Positions 26,620 to 34,543 of a DNA stretch of 64,000 bases are shown one piece after another (the stretch's first letter is position 1; every line of letters starts with the position of its first letter). Source of the stretch: Betaproteobacteria bacterium (GTDB lineage: Bacteria > Pseudomonadota > Gammaproteobacteria > Burkholderiales > Casimicrobiaceae); NCBI GenBank assembly GCA_016716425.1, contig JADJWJ010000006.1, positions 1 through 64,000 on the forward strand, read 5' to 3'. The position numbers and the translations under genes were made by a program. The notes beneath the pieces are model-generated. The model searched no databases and was not told the origin of the DNA. It was given only the letters and a program-made list of their open reading frames with translations.

Positions 26620-27353
26620 TGGAAGACCGTACGCACTTCGGCTACGAGGAGGTTCCCGCGAGCGAGAAGGCGCGCCGCGTGCGCGGCGTGTTCGACTCGG
26701 TCGCCGGCAGGTACGACGTGATGAACGACCTGATGTCGGCGGGCCTGCACCGGCTGTGGAAGCGCTTCGCCGTCGACGCCGTGCTGCCGCGGCCCGGCAT
26801 GCGCGTGCTCGACCTGGCCGGCGGCACCGGCGACCTCGCCCGGCTCTTCGCGCGGCGCGTCGGGGGGGCGGGCACCGTCGTCCACACGGACATCAACCTC
26901 GCGATGCTCGCCGAGGGCCGCGACAAGCTGATCGACCGGGGGTTCGCGCTGCCGACGGTCCAGTGCAACGCCGAGGCGCTGCCGTTTCCCGACCGGACGT
27001 TCGACGTCGTCTCGATCGCCTTCGGCCTGCGCAACGTCACGCGCAAGGAGGCAGCACTCGCCGAGATGCGCCGCGTCCTGCGGCCAGGCGGCGCGGCGAT
27101 GGTCCTCGAGTTCTCGCGCGTCGCGGCGCCGCTCGCGCCGGCCTACGACTGGTACAGCTTCACCGTGCTGCCGCGCCTGGGCCGCCTCGTCGCCAACGAT
27201 GACGCGAGCTACCGCTACCTGGCCGAATCGATCCGCGTCCACCCCGACCAGGAGGCGTTGAAGGGGATGATGGAACAGGCCGGCTTCGACCAGGTCGAAT
27301 ACCACAACCTCACGGCCGGCGTGGTCGCCGTGCACGTGGGGCGCGTGTATTGA
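26619..27353 (+). CDS. ubiE: Ubiquinone/menaquinone C-methyltransferase
   Basis: 244 residues, SAM-dependent C-methyltransferase of ubiquinone (and menaquinone) synthesis. It carries the UbiE signature VFDSVAGRYDVMNDLMSAG, the SAM motif VLDLAGGTGDLA and the second signature RVLRPGGAAMVLEFS. GTG 26619 overlaps the previous stop by one base and gives the standard N-terminus (FGYEEVPASEKARRV). It is first of the ubi genes in the window. Confidence 0.95.
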   Translation: MEDRTHFGYEEVPASEKARRVRGVFDSVAGRYDVMNDLMSAGLHRLWKRFAVDAVLPRPGMRVLDLAGGTGDLARLFARRVGGAGTVVHTDINLAMLAEGRDKLIDRGFALPTVQCNAEALPFPDRTFDVVSIAFGLRNVTRKEAALAEMRRVLRPGGAAMVLEFSRVAAPLAPAYDWYSFTVLPRLGRLVANDDASYRYLAESIRVHPDQEALKGMMEQAGFDQVEYHNLTAGVVAVHVGRVY

Positions 27354-27438
27354 CCGCGGCGCCGATAGCCGCAATATTGGCGGAAGCCGCGGTTGCGGCA
27401 CCCGGACCGCCCGGAACTTCAAGCAAGGAGGCTTTCTG

Positions 27439-28359
27439 ATGAACAGGTTGATGGCACTCGCGGTCGCGTTGTTCGCACTCGGGGCGCTCGTCGCCGCCGA
27501 GCATGCGGACGCCAAGCGGATGGGCGGCGGTCGCAGCCTGGGCGCGCAGCGCCAGGTGACCCCCACCCCCGCGCCGCCGACGTCGCCCAGCGTGGCGCCG
27601 ACGCCGTCGTCGCCGATGCAGGCCGCGCCGGCCAAGGCAGCGAGCGCGCCGGCCGCCTCGGGCGCCTCGCGCTGGCTCGGACCCATCGCGGGACTGGCCG
27701 CGGGGCTGGGTCTCGCCGCGCTGCTGTCCCACCTCGGCTTGTCCGAGACGTTCGCGAGCTTCCTGCTGCTCGCGCTGCTCGTCGGCGGCGGCTTCTTCCT
27801 CCTGCGCATGCTGCTCGCGCGCCGCGCGCCAGCCGCACGGCCGCTGCAGTACGCGGGCGCCGGCGCGGCGACGCCGCGCGTCGAACCGCGGCTCGACCCG
27901 TCGGCGCCGGCGCGCTTCGAGCCGGTGATGGGCGCCGCATCCGGGGCTGCCACCGTGACCGCGGCCCCCGCGGGCAACTATCCGCCGGGCTTCGACCCGG
28001 CGCCCTTCGTCGCGCAGGCGAAGCTGCAGTTCCACAAGCTGCAAGCCGCGTTCGACTCCGGCGACCGCAAGGCGCTGGCGGACGTGATGACGCCGGAGAT
28101 GTTCGTCGAGGTCACGCGCGAGCTCGCCGACCGCGGCAGCCACCTGCCCACCGAGATCATGCGGCTCGACGCGACGATCCTCGAGGCGACGACCGAGGGC
28201 GACCGCCACTGGATGAGCGTGCATTTCAGGGGCCTGCTGCGCGAGGACGGGACCGTGCTGCCGAAGGAATTCGACGAGATCTGGAACCTCACCAAGCCCG
28301 TCGACGGCAAGAGCGGCTGGCTGCTGGCCGGCATTCAGCAGGCCGATGAAGTGGCCTGA
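27439..28359 (+). CDS. Tim44-like domain membrane protein
   Basis: 306 residues. An N-terminal signal or anchor (LMALAVALFALGALVAAEHADA), a proline/alanine-rich linker (about 40-75), two close hydrophobic segments (80-125) and a C-terminal Tim44-like domain (about 185-305: PPGFDPAPFVAQAKLQFHKLQ, EIWNLTKPV, GWLLAGIQQ). Bacterial Tim44-like proteins are inner-membrane proteins of uncertain role. The gene sits between ubiE and ubiJ in many betaproteobacteria. An AGGAGG site precedes ATG 27439; the end overlaps ubiJ by 14 bp. Confidence 0.88.
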   Translation: MNRLMALAVALFALGALVAAEHADAKRMGGGRSLGAQRQVTPTPAPPTSPSVAPTPSSPMQAAPAKAASAPAASGASRWLGPIAGLAAGLGLAALLSHLGLSETFASFLLLALLVGGGFFLLRMLLARRAPAARPLQYAGAGAATPRVEPRLDPSAPARFEPVMGAASGAATVTAAPAGNYPPGFDPAPFVAQAKLQFHKLQAAFDSGDRKALADVMTPEMFVEVTRELADRGSHLPTEIMRLDATILEATTEGDRHWMSVHFRGLLREDGTVLPKEFDEIWNLTKPVDGKSGWLLAGIQQADEVA

Positions 28360-28945
28360 AGCCGGCGAAGCGCCCGCGCGTCTCGCCAACCGCATGCTGG
28401 GCGAGCAGGCGTGGGCGCGCGAGAAGCTCGCGCCCTTCGCCGGCCGCGCATTCTCGCTCGCGGTCGGACCGGCGGTCGCGGCGTGGTCGATCCGCGCGGA
28501 CGGCACGCTCGAAGCCGTGCCGACCGGCGTGGACGCCGACCTCAAGCTGTCGCTGTCGCCGCTGTCGATCCCGACGTTCCTGGCCGATCCCGCGCGCTGG
28601 AACGAGTTCGTCGCCGAGGACGGCGACGCCGAACTGGGCGGCGCGCTGAAGGGGCTCGCCGGCACGCTGCCGTGGTTCGTCGAGGAGGCTTTCGCGAGGG
28701 CGCTGGGCCCGGTCGCGGGCCAGCGTGTCGCCGACGCCGGCCGGAGCCTGCTCGCGCTGCCGGAATACGCCGCGCAGCGCATCGCCGACAGCGTGGCGAG
28801 CTACGCCCGCGACGAGGCAGGCGTGCTCGCGCGCAGCGCCGACGTGCGCCGCTTCGGCGAGCAGGTGGCCGCAGTCGAGGCCCGCGTCGAGGCGCTGGCA
28901 GCACGCATCGAGGCGCTCGCGCCGCGCGTCACCCCGATCCGCTGA
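28346..28945 (+). CDS. ubiJ: UbiJ-like SCP2-domain accessory factor of ubiquinone synthesis
   Basis: 199 residues with an SCP2/sterol-carrier-like fold (FSLAVGPAVAAWSIRADGTLEAV, LPWFVEEAFARALGP) and a C-terminal coiled-coil (VAAVEARVEALAARIEALA), as in UbiJ. UbiJ binds lipid quinone intermediates and organises the soluble Ubi complex. It normally lies next to ubiB; here ubiB is 5.6 kb downstream. It overlaps the Tim44-like gene by 14 bp. Confidence 0.85.
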   Translation: MKWPEAGEAPARLANRMLGEQAWAREKLAPFAGRAFSLAVGPAVAAWSIRADGTLEAVPTGVDADLKLSLSPLSIPTFLADPARWNEFVAEDGDAELGGALKGLAGTLPWFVEEAFARALGPVAGQRVADAGRSLLALPEYAAQRIADSVASYARDEAGVLARSADVRRFGEQVAAVEARVEALAARIEALAPRVTPIR

Positions 28946-28954
28946 CCACACCCG

Positions 28955-31900
28955 ATGGGCAGGCCCGTCCGCCGCCCGCCGACGGCGCCCACGCTGGCCA
29001 AGTTCAGCCGGCCGCGCCTCTATGACGTCCAGAAGCGCGAGCGGCTGTTCCGGCTGCTCGACGCGCATCGCAACCACCCGATCCTCTGGATCGCCGGTCC
29101 GCCCGGCGCCGGCAAGTCGACGCTGGTGGCGAGCTACGTCGAGGCGCGCAAGCTGCCAGGCATCTGGTTCCAGGCCGATCCGGGCGATGCCGATCCGGCG
29201 ACGTTCTTCCACTACCTGCGCACGGCGGCGACGGGCCTCTCGCCGCGCGCGGCGCGGCAGGCCGCCGCGCTGCCGGTGTTCACCGCCGAGTACGCGGGCG
29301 ACCTGCCCGCGTTCACGCGGCGCTTCCTGCGCGAGTTCTTCGCGCTGTTTCCCGCGAACGCGCTGCTCGTCGTCGACAACTTCCACGAGCCGAAGGCGGA
29401 CGCCGCTTGGCGCTTCGCGTTCGCCGAAGGGCTGCGCGAGATTCCGGAGGGGATGAACCTCGTGTTCCTCTCGCGCGAACCGCCGCCGCCCGAGATGGCG
29501 CGCTTGGTCGGCGAGCAGCGGATCACGCGCATCGAATGGGAGGCGCTGCGCTTCACCGTCGACGAGGCCGCCGCGATGACCGCGGGTGCCGCGATCGACC
29601 CCGCGATCGCGCGCGCGATCCACAAGGCGAGCGACGGCTGGGCCGCGGGCATCGTGCTGATGCGCGAGCACCTGGGGCGCGCCGGCGCCGGCGCGCCCGA
29701 GGCGATGCTGCCGGAGGGGAAGGAGGCGGTCTTCCAGTACTTCACCGGCGAAATCTTCGGCCGCGCGCGCCCGGACAATCAGCGCGTGCTGATGCTGGCG
29801 GCGCTGCTGCCGTCGGTGTCGGCGGCCGACGCCGAAGCGCTGTCGGGAATTCCCGATGCACCGCTCGTGCTCGACTACGTCTACCGGCGGCACCTGTTCA
29901 CCGATCGCCGCCGCATCGGCAGCGAGCCCGTCTACCAGTTCCACGCGCTGTTCCGCGAGTTCCTGCTGGCGGAGGGGCGCCGGCGCCTGTCGCCGGAGGA
30001 ACGACAGGCGGCGCTCGACCGCGCGGCCGGGCAGCTCGTCGCGCGCGGCGACTTCGACGCGGCCGCCGCGCTCTACATCGAGGCGAAGGCGTGGCCGGCG
30101 CTCGTGGGGCTCACGCTGCACGCCGGACGCTCGCTGCTCGCGGAGGGGCGGCGCCGCGCGCTCGTGGGGTGGCTGGCCGCGATGCCCGCCGCCGTGCGCG
30201 AGGCCGAGCCGCGGCTGGCGCTGGGCGAGGCCTACGCGGTCATGCACGAGGAGCCCGCGCGCGCGAAGGCGCTGCTCGCGCGCGCGTTCGAGGGCTTCAC
30301 CGCGAACGGCGACCTGCGCCGCCAGCTGCTGACGGCCGCCGCCGCCGTCGACTGCCATTACTTCGAGTGGGCGGACTTCGCGCCGCTCGACCGCTGGATC
30401 GAGGTGCTCGACCGGCTGCTCGACCCCGGCCCGGAACGGATGGAGACCGCCGACGGGCTGCGCATCCACGGCGCGCTGTTGATCGCGCTCCTGTTCCGCC
30501 AGCCCGAGAATCCGCGCATGGCCGAGGCCGCGCGCGAGGTCGAGGCGCTGCTCGCCGCGCCCGACATCGAGACGGTGCCGGCGAACGACCGCGTCAACGC
30601 CGCGTCGATCCTGTTCAACTACTACAACTGGAAGGCGAAGGGCGGCGGCGCCGACGCGCTGATCGCGCGGGTCGAGCCATGGCTCGCCGAGCCCGAGGTT
30701 TCGGCGGTGCACCGGGTGTGGTGGCAGGTGCACCGCGCGTTCAACGAGCAGCTTCGCGGCCACTACGCGCGCTCGCAGCGGATCATGAAGGACACCGAGG
30801 AGTTCGCCGCCGCGCACGGGCTGAAGTGGGTGCAGGTCGAGATCTACCACGCCGAGGTCACGGCGCTGGTGTCGAGCGAGGACGTCGAGGGCGCCGCCGC
30901 CGCGCTGGCGAAGTTGAAGTCCGTGCTCAACCCGTCGCGGCGGATGGACCTCGCGTACTACCACTACCAGGAAGCGGGCGTGCTGCTCCTGCAGGACCGT
31001 GTGGGCGCGGCGGCCGACGCCGCGGCCAAGGCGGTGGAAACGGGACGCGCGAGCGGCCTGCCCGCGATGCAGGTCCCGCACTTCCTCGTCCGCCGCGCGC
31101 TGTGCGTCGTGCGGCAGGGCGAGATCGAGCAGGCGCAGGCTCTCTATCGCGAGGCCATCGAGCTCGCGACCGGCTCCGATCGCCGCAACTTCGAGTTCCA
31201 CGAGCAGCTGCTGCAGGCGTACCTCGCGCTGAAGGCGGGCGCTGCAGAGGCCGCGCGCACGACGCTCGCCGCGCTGCTCACCGCGTGCCGCGATTCCGGC
31301 TACTACGGCTTCCTGCGGCTGCCAAACGACGTGCTCGCGCCGGTGCTGGCGGAGGCCCTCACGCACGACATCGCGCCCGACTACGTGCGCCGTCTGATCC
31401 TGCGCCGGCGCCTGCCGCCGCCGCGACCCGACGTACCCGCGTGGCCGTGGCCGCTCGCCGTGCGCACACTCGGGGACTTCGCCATCCTGCGCGACGGCAC
31501 GCCGCTGGTGTCGAAGGGCAAGGCGCAGAAGAAGCCGCTCGAGCTCATGAAGGCGCTCGTCGCCAACGGCGGGCGCGGCGTCGACGCGGCGATGCTGACG
31601 ACGCTCCTGTGGCCAGACGCCGAAGGCGACGATGCGAAGACGTCGTTCGACAGCAACCTGTACCGGCTGCGCAAGCTCGTCGACCTCGACGGCGCGATCC
31701 AGCTGACCGAGGGCAAGCTGTCGCTCAACCCGGCGCTCGTGTGGGTCGACACGTGGTCGCTGGACGCCGCGCTCGACGCCGGCGACGTCGAGGCGGCGCT
31801 CGCCCTCTACCGCGGCCACTTCCTCGGTCTCGAAGCGCCGATGGCGTGGGCGCTGCCCGCACGCGACCGGCTGCAGGCGAAGCTGGTGCGCGCCGTGCTC

Positions 31901-32140
31901 GCCGCCGGCGAGGCGCACGAGCGGGCGCGGGACTGGGCGCGCGCACGCGCGCTGTACGAGCGCGCGCTCGAGGTCGACAACCTGGCCGAGGCGGTCTACC
32001 GGCGCCTCATGGTCTGCCAGCGCGAGTTGGGCGACCCGGCCGGCGCGCTCACCACGTACCGCCGCTGCCGTGAGTTGCTGTCGATCGTGCTGGCGCGCGC
32101 CCCCTCCGCCGAGACCGAGGCGATCCGCCAGACGCTGTAG
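28955..32140 (+). CDS. Large MalT/AfsR-like ATPase regulator with winged helix and BTAD domain
   Basis: 1,061 residues. Residues about 30-330 form a STAND/AAA-type ATPase (Walker A GPPGAGKST 48-56; Walker B LLVVDNF); about 370-800 is a TPR-like helical region; about 830-925 is an OmpR-type winged helix (TLGDFAILRDG ... SFDSNLYRLRKLV); and 930-1061 is a BTAD domain. The order, with DNA-binding part at the C-terminus, is the reverse of Streptomyces AfsR/SARP proteins and resembles MalT. It would integrate an unknown ligand signal. It starts only 9 nt after ubiJ, but the block it opens is foreign to the usual ubi cluster. The target genes are unknown; the following microprotein and zinc-peptidase genes are candidates. 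Confidence 0.85.
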   Translation: MGRPVRRPPTAPTLAKFSRPRLYDVQKRERLFRLLDAHRNHPILWIAGPPGAGKSTLVASYVEARKLPGIWFQADPGDADPATFFHYLRTAATGLSPRAARQAAALPVFTAEYAGDLPAFTRRFLREFFALFPANALLVVDNFHEPKADAAWRFAFAEGLREIPEGMNLVFLSREPPPPEMARLVGEQRITRIEWEALRFTVDEAAAMTAGAAIDPAIARAIHKASDGWAAGIVLMREHLGRAGAGAPEAMLPEGKEAVFQYFTGEIFGRARPDNQRVLMLAALLPSVSAADAEALSGIPDAPLVLDYVYRRHLFTDRRRIGSEPVYQFHALFREFLLAEGRRRLSPEERQAALDRAAGQLVARGDFDAAAALYIEAKAWPALVGLTLHAGRSLLAEGRRRALVGWLAAMPAAVREAEPRLALGEAYAVMHEEPARAKALLARAFEGFTANGDLRRQLLTAAAAVDCHYFEWADFAPLDRWIEVLDRLLDPGPERMETADGLRIHGALLIALLFRQPENPRMAEAAREVEALLAAPDIETVPANDRVNAASILFNYYNWKAKGGGADALIARVEPWLAEPEVSAVHRVWWQVHRAFNEQLRGHYARSQRIMKDTEEFAAAHGLKWVQVEIYHAEVTALVSSEDVEGAAAALAKLKSVLNPSRRMDLAYYHYQEAGVLLLQDRVGAAADAAAKAVETGRASGLPAMQVPHFLVRRALCVVRQGEIEQAQALYREAIELATGSDRRNFEFHEQLLQAYLALKAGAAEAARTTLAALLTACRDSGYYGFLRLPNDVLAPVLAEALTHDIAPDYVRRLILRRRLPPPRPDVPAWPWPLAVRTLGDFAILRDGTPLVSKGKAQKKPLELMKALVANGGRGVDAAMLTTLLWPDAEGDDAKTSFDSNLYRLRKLVDLDGAIQLTEGKLSLNPALVWVDTWSLDAALDAGDVEAALALYRGHFLGLEAPMAWALPARDRLQAKLVRAVLAAGEAHERARDWARARALYERALEVDNLAEAVYRRLMVCQRELGDPAGALTTYRRCRELLSIVLARAPSAETEAIRQTL

Positions 32141-32394
32141 GCCGGCTGTCAGCGATCCGTAAGCCCCCCGGTCAGCCGGGCCGGGCCGGCGACTGCACCG
32201 CGGGTCGACCCCGCAGGCGGATCGAGCCGACCGCAAGATCCACTTTCCAGACAGGCACTTGGCCTCATCCCGCCCGGCGATCCCGCCCGGGCTGCGGCCG
32301 GCCGCGCCGGTGGCGAATCCGTCAGGGATCCGCCAGCGCCCGCCGCGCAAGATGCGCTCTGTCGTCGTGACACCACGCCTTCAGGAGAGCCGTC

Positions 32395-32559
32395 ATGCAA
32401 CCGCTTCGCTACCTGCTTGCCGCGCTGCGCATCGTCGCGGGCGTCGCCATCATCGTCGTGATGCTGAAGATCGCCCCGACGATCGCCGGGCACGCCGCCG
32501 TCCACGCGAGCACGTACTCGCCGGCCGCCGCGGCGATGACCGCGCCGCGCACGAAATGA
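32395..32559 (+). CDS. 54-residue single-pass membrane microprotein
   Basis: A short gene with an excellent AGGAGAG ribosome site before ATG 32395. The product has one clear membrane segment (LLAALRIVAGVAIIVVML, residues 7-24) and a polar, alanine/threonine-rich tail facing the other side. Its stop overlaps the start of the zinc-peptidase gene (ATGA), which indicates translational coupling. The 254 bp before it hold GC-rich hairpins (around 32167-32190) but no other gene. I recognise no family. Confidence 0.65.
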   Translation: MQPLRYLLAALRIVAGVAIIVVMLKIAPTIAGHAAVHASTYSPAAAAMTAPRTK

Positions 32560-33464
32560 CGGAGGGCGCGATGCCGGCGAACCCCTTCGTGCCGACGGCG
32601 GCGCCGTTCGCATGGCGCGCCAGCGGACTGGAACCGCTGCCGTGGTTTCCGTTCACGGTCGCGGCGAGCCGAGGCCACGCGGCCGCGGCGGAACGCGTCG
32701 CGCGGCGCGCCGAGCGCGCGTACTGGCACCTGCGCCGGCTCTTCGGCTTCACGCCACGCTTCCGGCTGCTCGTGCTCGATGCCGCCGATTGGCCGCGCTT
32801 CGACGACCCGCCGGCCTACGGCATCGCGCACTTCACCACGGGCGGCCACCTGATCGTCGGCGCGACGCCGGCGCATGCGTGGCACGACGTGAGCCGGTGC
32901 TTCGCGGCGCACCTGCCCGCCGCCGTGCTGCGCGATCTCGTCCGCGTGCATGGCCGCGACCGCGTGCACGCCGCGGGGCCGGACCTGTCCGGGGTCGCCG
33001 ACACGCTGATCGCGCACGAGATCGCGCACGTGATCGCCGAGCAGGCAGGTGCGGTGTTCCCGCGCCGCTGGCTCGCCGAAGCCTTCGCCAACTACGCGCT
33101 CATCGCCGTTCTGGCGGAGACCGATCCGGCCGGCATGCATCGCGTCGGCACGCTCGCCGAAGCCGCGCGGGCGCTCGACGACACGGCGGTGGATCCCGGC
33201 GCACTCGCCGCCGGCGGCGCCACCGCGGACCCCTTCGCGTCGGTGGTGGCGCAGCTCGCACTCAGCCGCGGCGTCTACGAAGCCTACGCCGACGCGCAAG
33301 CGGCGCCACTCGCGCGCTGGTTCGCGTTGGCGCGCGCAGGCACGCCGGCGCCGGATGCCGACCACGAGCTGGGCCGCATGCTCGCGCGCGACGTGCACCC
33401 GGCGCTGGGCGGGCTCGTCACGCGCTTTTCCACCTGGCAGGACCGCATGGCACGCGCCGCCTGA
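32556..33464 (+). CDS. Putative zinc metallopeptidase (HExxH-x16-E, gluzincin-like)
   Basis: 302 residues. The zinc motif HEIAH (154-158) lies in TLIAHEIAHVIAEQAG; a glutamate 17 positions further on, in WLAEAFANY, resembles the third ligand and substrate region of M1-type gluzincins, with a shorter spacer than the M1 x18. The N-terminal 100 residues match nothing I know. There is no signal peptide, though the coupled microprotein could anchor it at the membrane. ATG 32556 gives the ATGA overlap; ATG 32571 is an alternative. A protein-lacking-signal peptidase of unknown substrate, moderately sure of the fold. Confidence 0.7.
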   Translation: MTEGAMPANPFVPTAAPFAWRASGLEPLPWFPFTVAASRGHAAAAERVARRAERAYWHLRRLFGFTPRFRLLVLDAADWPRFDDPPAYGIAHFTTGGHLIVGATPAHAWHDVSRCFAAHLPAAVLRDLVRVHGRDRVHAAGPDLSGVADTLIAHEIAHVIAEQAGAVFPRRWLAEAFANYALIAVLAETDPAGMHRVGTLAEAARALDDTAVDPGALAAGGATADPFASVVAQLALSRGVYEAYADAQAAPLARWFALARAGTPAPDADHELGRMLARDVHPALGGLVTRFSTWQDRMARAA

Positions 33465-33526
33465 CGGCTGGCCGGCGTGCGCCCGTTTGAACTCGGATCA
33501 AGCGACATTCAACACAAGGAGAGACC

Positions 33527-34024
33527 ATGTTGCGCATTCACAGTCTGTTGATGGGCGCCGCCGTGGCGACAGCCGCGGTGGCAGCGCTTCCCGCCGCGGC
33601 AGCCCCGGGCACGATGACCGACGCGCAGGCGTTCGAGCGCGGCCGTTACATCGCGAAGATCGCCGGCTGCAACGACTGCCACACGCCGGGCTACGCGGTC
33701 AGCGGCGGCAAGGTCGCGGAGAAGGACTGGCTGACCGGCGATGCACTCGGCTGGCGCGGCGACTGGGGCACGACGTACGCGGTGAACCTGCGCCTCTACA
33801 TGCAGGACCTGACCGAGGTGCAGTGGGTGAAGGCCGCCAGGACGATCCGGACGCGACCGCCGATGCCGTGGTTCGCGCTGCACGACATGGCGGAGCAGGA
33901 CCTGCGCGCGTTCTACCGCTTCGTGCGCCACCTGGGGCCTGCCGGCCAGCCCACGCCCGCGTACATGGCCCCCGGGCAGGTGCCGCAGGGCCCGTACGTG
34001 CAGTTCCCCGGGGCGCCGAAGTGA
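33527..34024 (+). CDS. Secreted monohaem cytochrome c
   Basis: 165 residues with a signal peptide (LLMGAAVATAAVAALPAAAA) and one haem-attachment site CNDCH (48-52). Several methionines downstream (for example in RPPMPW, HDMAEQ and AYMAPG) could be the axial ligand. The overall pattern FERGRYIAKIAGCNDCHTPG resembles cytochromes that feed electrons to dehydrogenases or oxidases in the periplasm. An AGGAGAG site precedes ATG 33527. It closes the block that separates ubiJ from ubiB. Confidence 0.85.
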   Translation: MLRIHSLLMGAAVATAAVAALPAAAAPGTMTDAQAFERGRYIAKIAGCNDCHTPGYAVSGGKVAEKDWLTGDALGWRGDWGTTYAVNLRLYMQDLTEVQWVKAARTIRTRPPMPWFALHDMAEQDLRAFYRFVRHLGPAGQPTPAYMAPGQVPQGPYVQFPGAPK

Positions 34025-34055
34025 CCGGCACGACGGCGCGCGCAGTCCGGCCGCG

Positions 34056-34238
34056 GTGCGTCCGGGTGATCGGGTGACGCGCCGCCCGCGCAAGAGCGCG
34101 CCGCCCGCCGCAGCGTGCCCGGTGCCCGTCCTGCGCCTCGTCGCTGCGGAGGGGAATCGAGATCACGCGAGCCCGCCCCCACCTGCGCCCACCGCGTTGC
34201 CGCGCACGCGCAAGCGCCGGCCGAAGTTCGTCTTCTAG
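34056..34238 (+). CDS. Uncertain small basic ORF
   Basis: A 60-codon frame from GTG 34056 (or GTG 34074) ending RTRKRRPKFVF. It is proline- and arginine-rich, has no good ribosome site, and is not recognised. It may be a shadow of GC-rich spacer DNA; the ordered basic tail is the only point in its favour. Confidence 0.2.
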   Translation: MRPGDRVTRRPRKSAPPAAACPVPVLRLVAAEGNRDHASPPPPAPTALPRTRKRRPKFVF

Positions 34239-34270
34239 CCCTGCATCGGTCCGGGGTTCCCGGGTCGCCG

Positions 34271-34379
34271 GACGCCTGCAGACGTCCTCCCCGCGAAAGC
34301 GGGGACCCAGCGGCGTGGGCCCGGATCCCCTGGCGCCTGCAGAAGTCCCCGCGCAAGCGGGGAGGAAGCGGCGTGCCCA
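34271..34379. repeat. Two extragenic palindromes in direct repeat before ubiB
   Basis: Two units of GCCTGCAG(A)NGTCC-CCCGCG-AAGCGGGG-ACCCAGCGGCGTG type lie about 58 bp apart (34284-34319 and 34342-34378). The flanks (GCCTGCAGA...GCGGCGTG) are conserved too, so this looks like a tandem duplication of a REP-like unit. The remaining sequence up to ubiB contains no gene; TATCAT at 34532-34537 may be its -10 box. Confidence 0.65.
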
Positions 34380-34543
34380 GGTTGGATCGGCAAAGCGTCC
34401 GCCCCGCGGATGCATCCACAGGGCGTAGCCGGCGAAAACACGCGACGGCGGTCGCCCCGAGCTGACCGCGCGCCGCAGGGCATTGGCGCCGACCCCGTAA
34501 GGGCCGTCGCACCGCGCCGCGGGTCTGGCCCTATCATACGGCG

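Noticed and set aside
28289..32350. Minus-strand 1,353-codon frame
   Set aside because: Antisense of the BTAD regulator; arginine/glutamine-rich with no recognisable motif.
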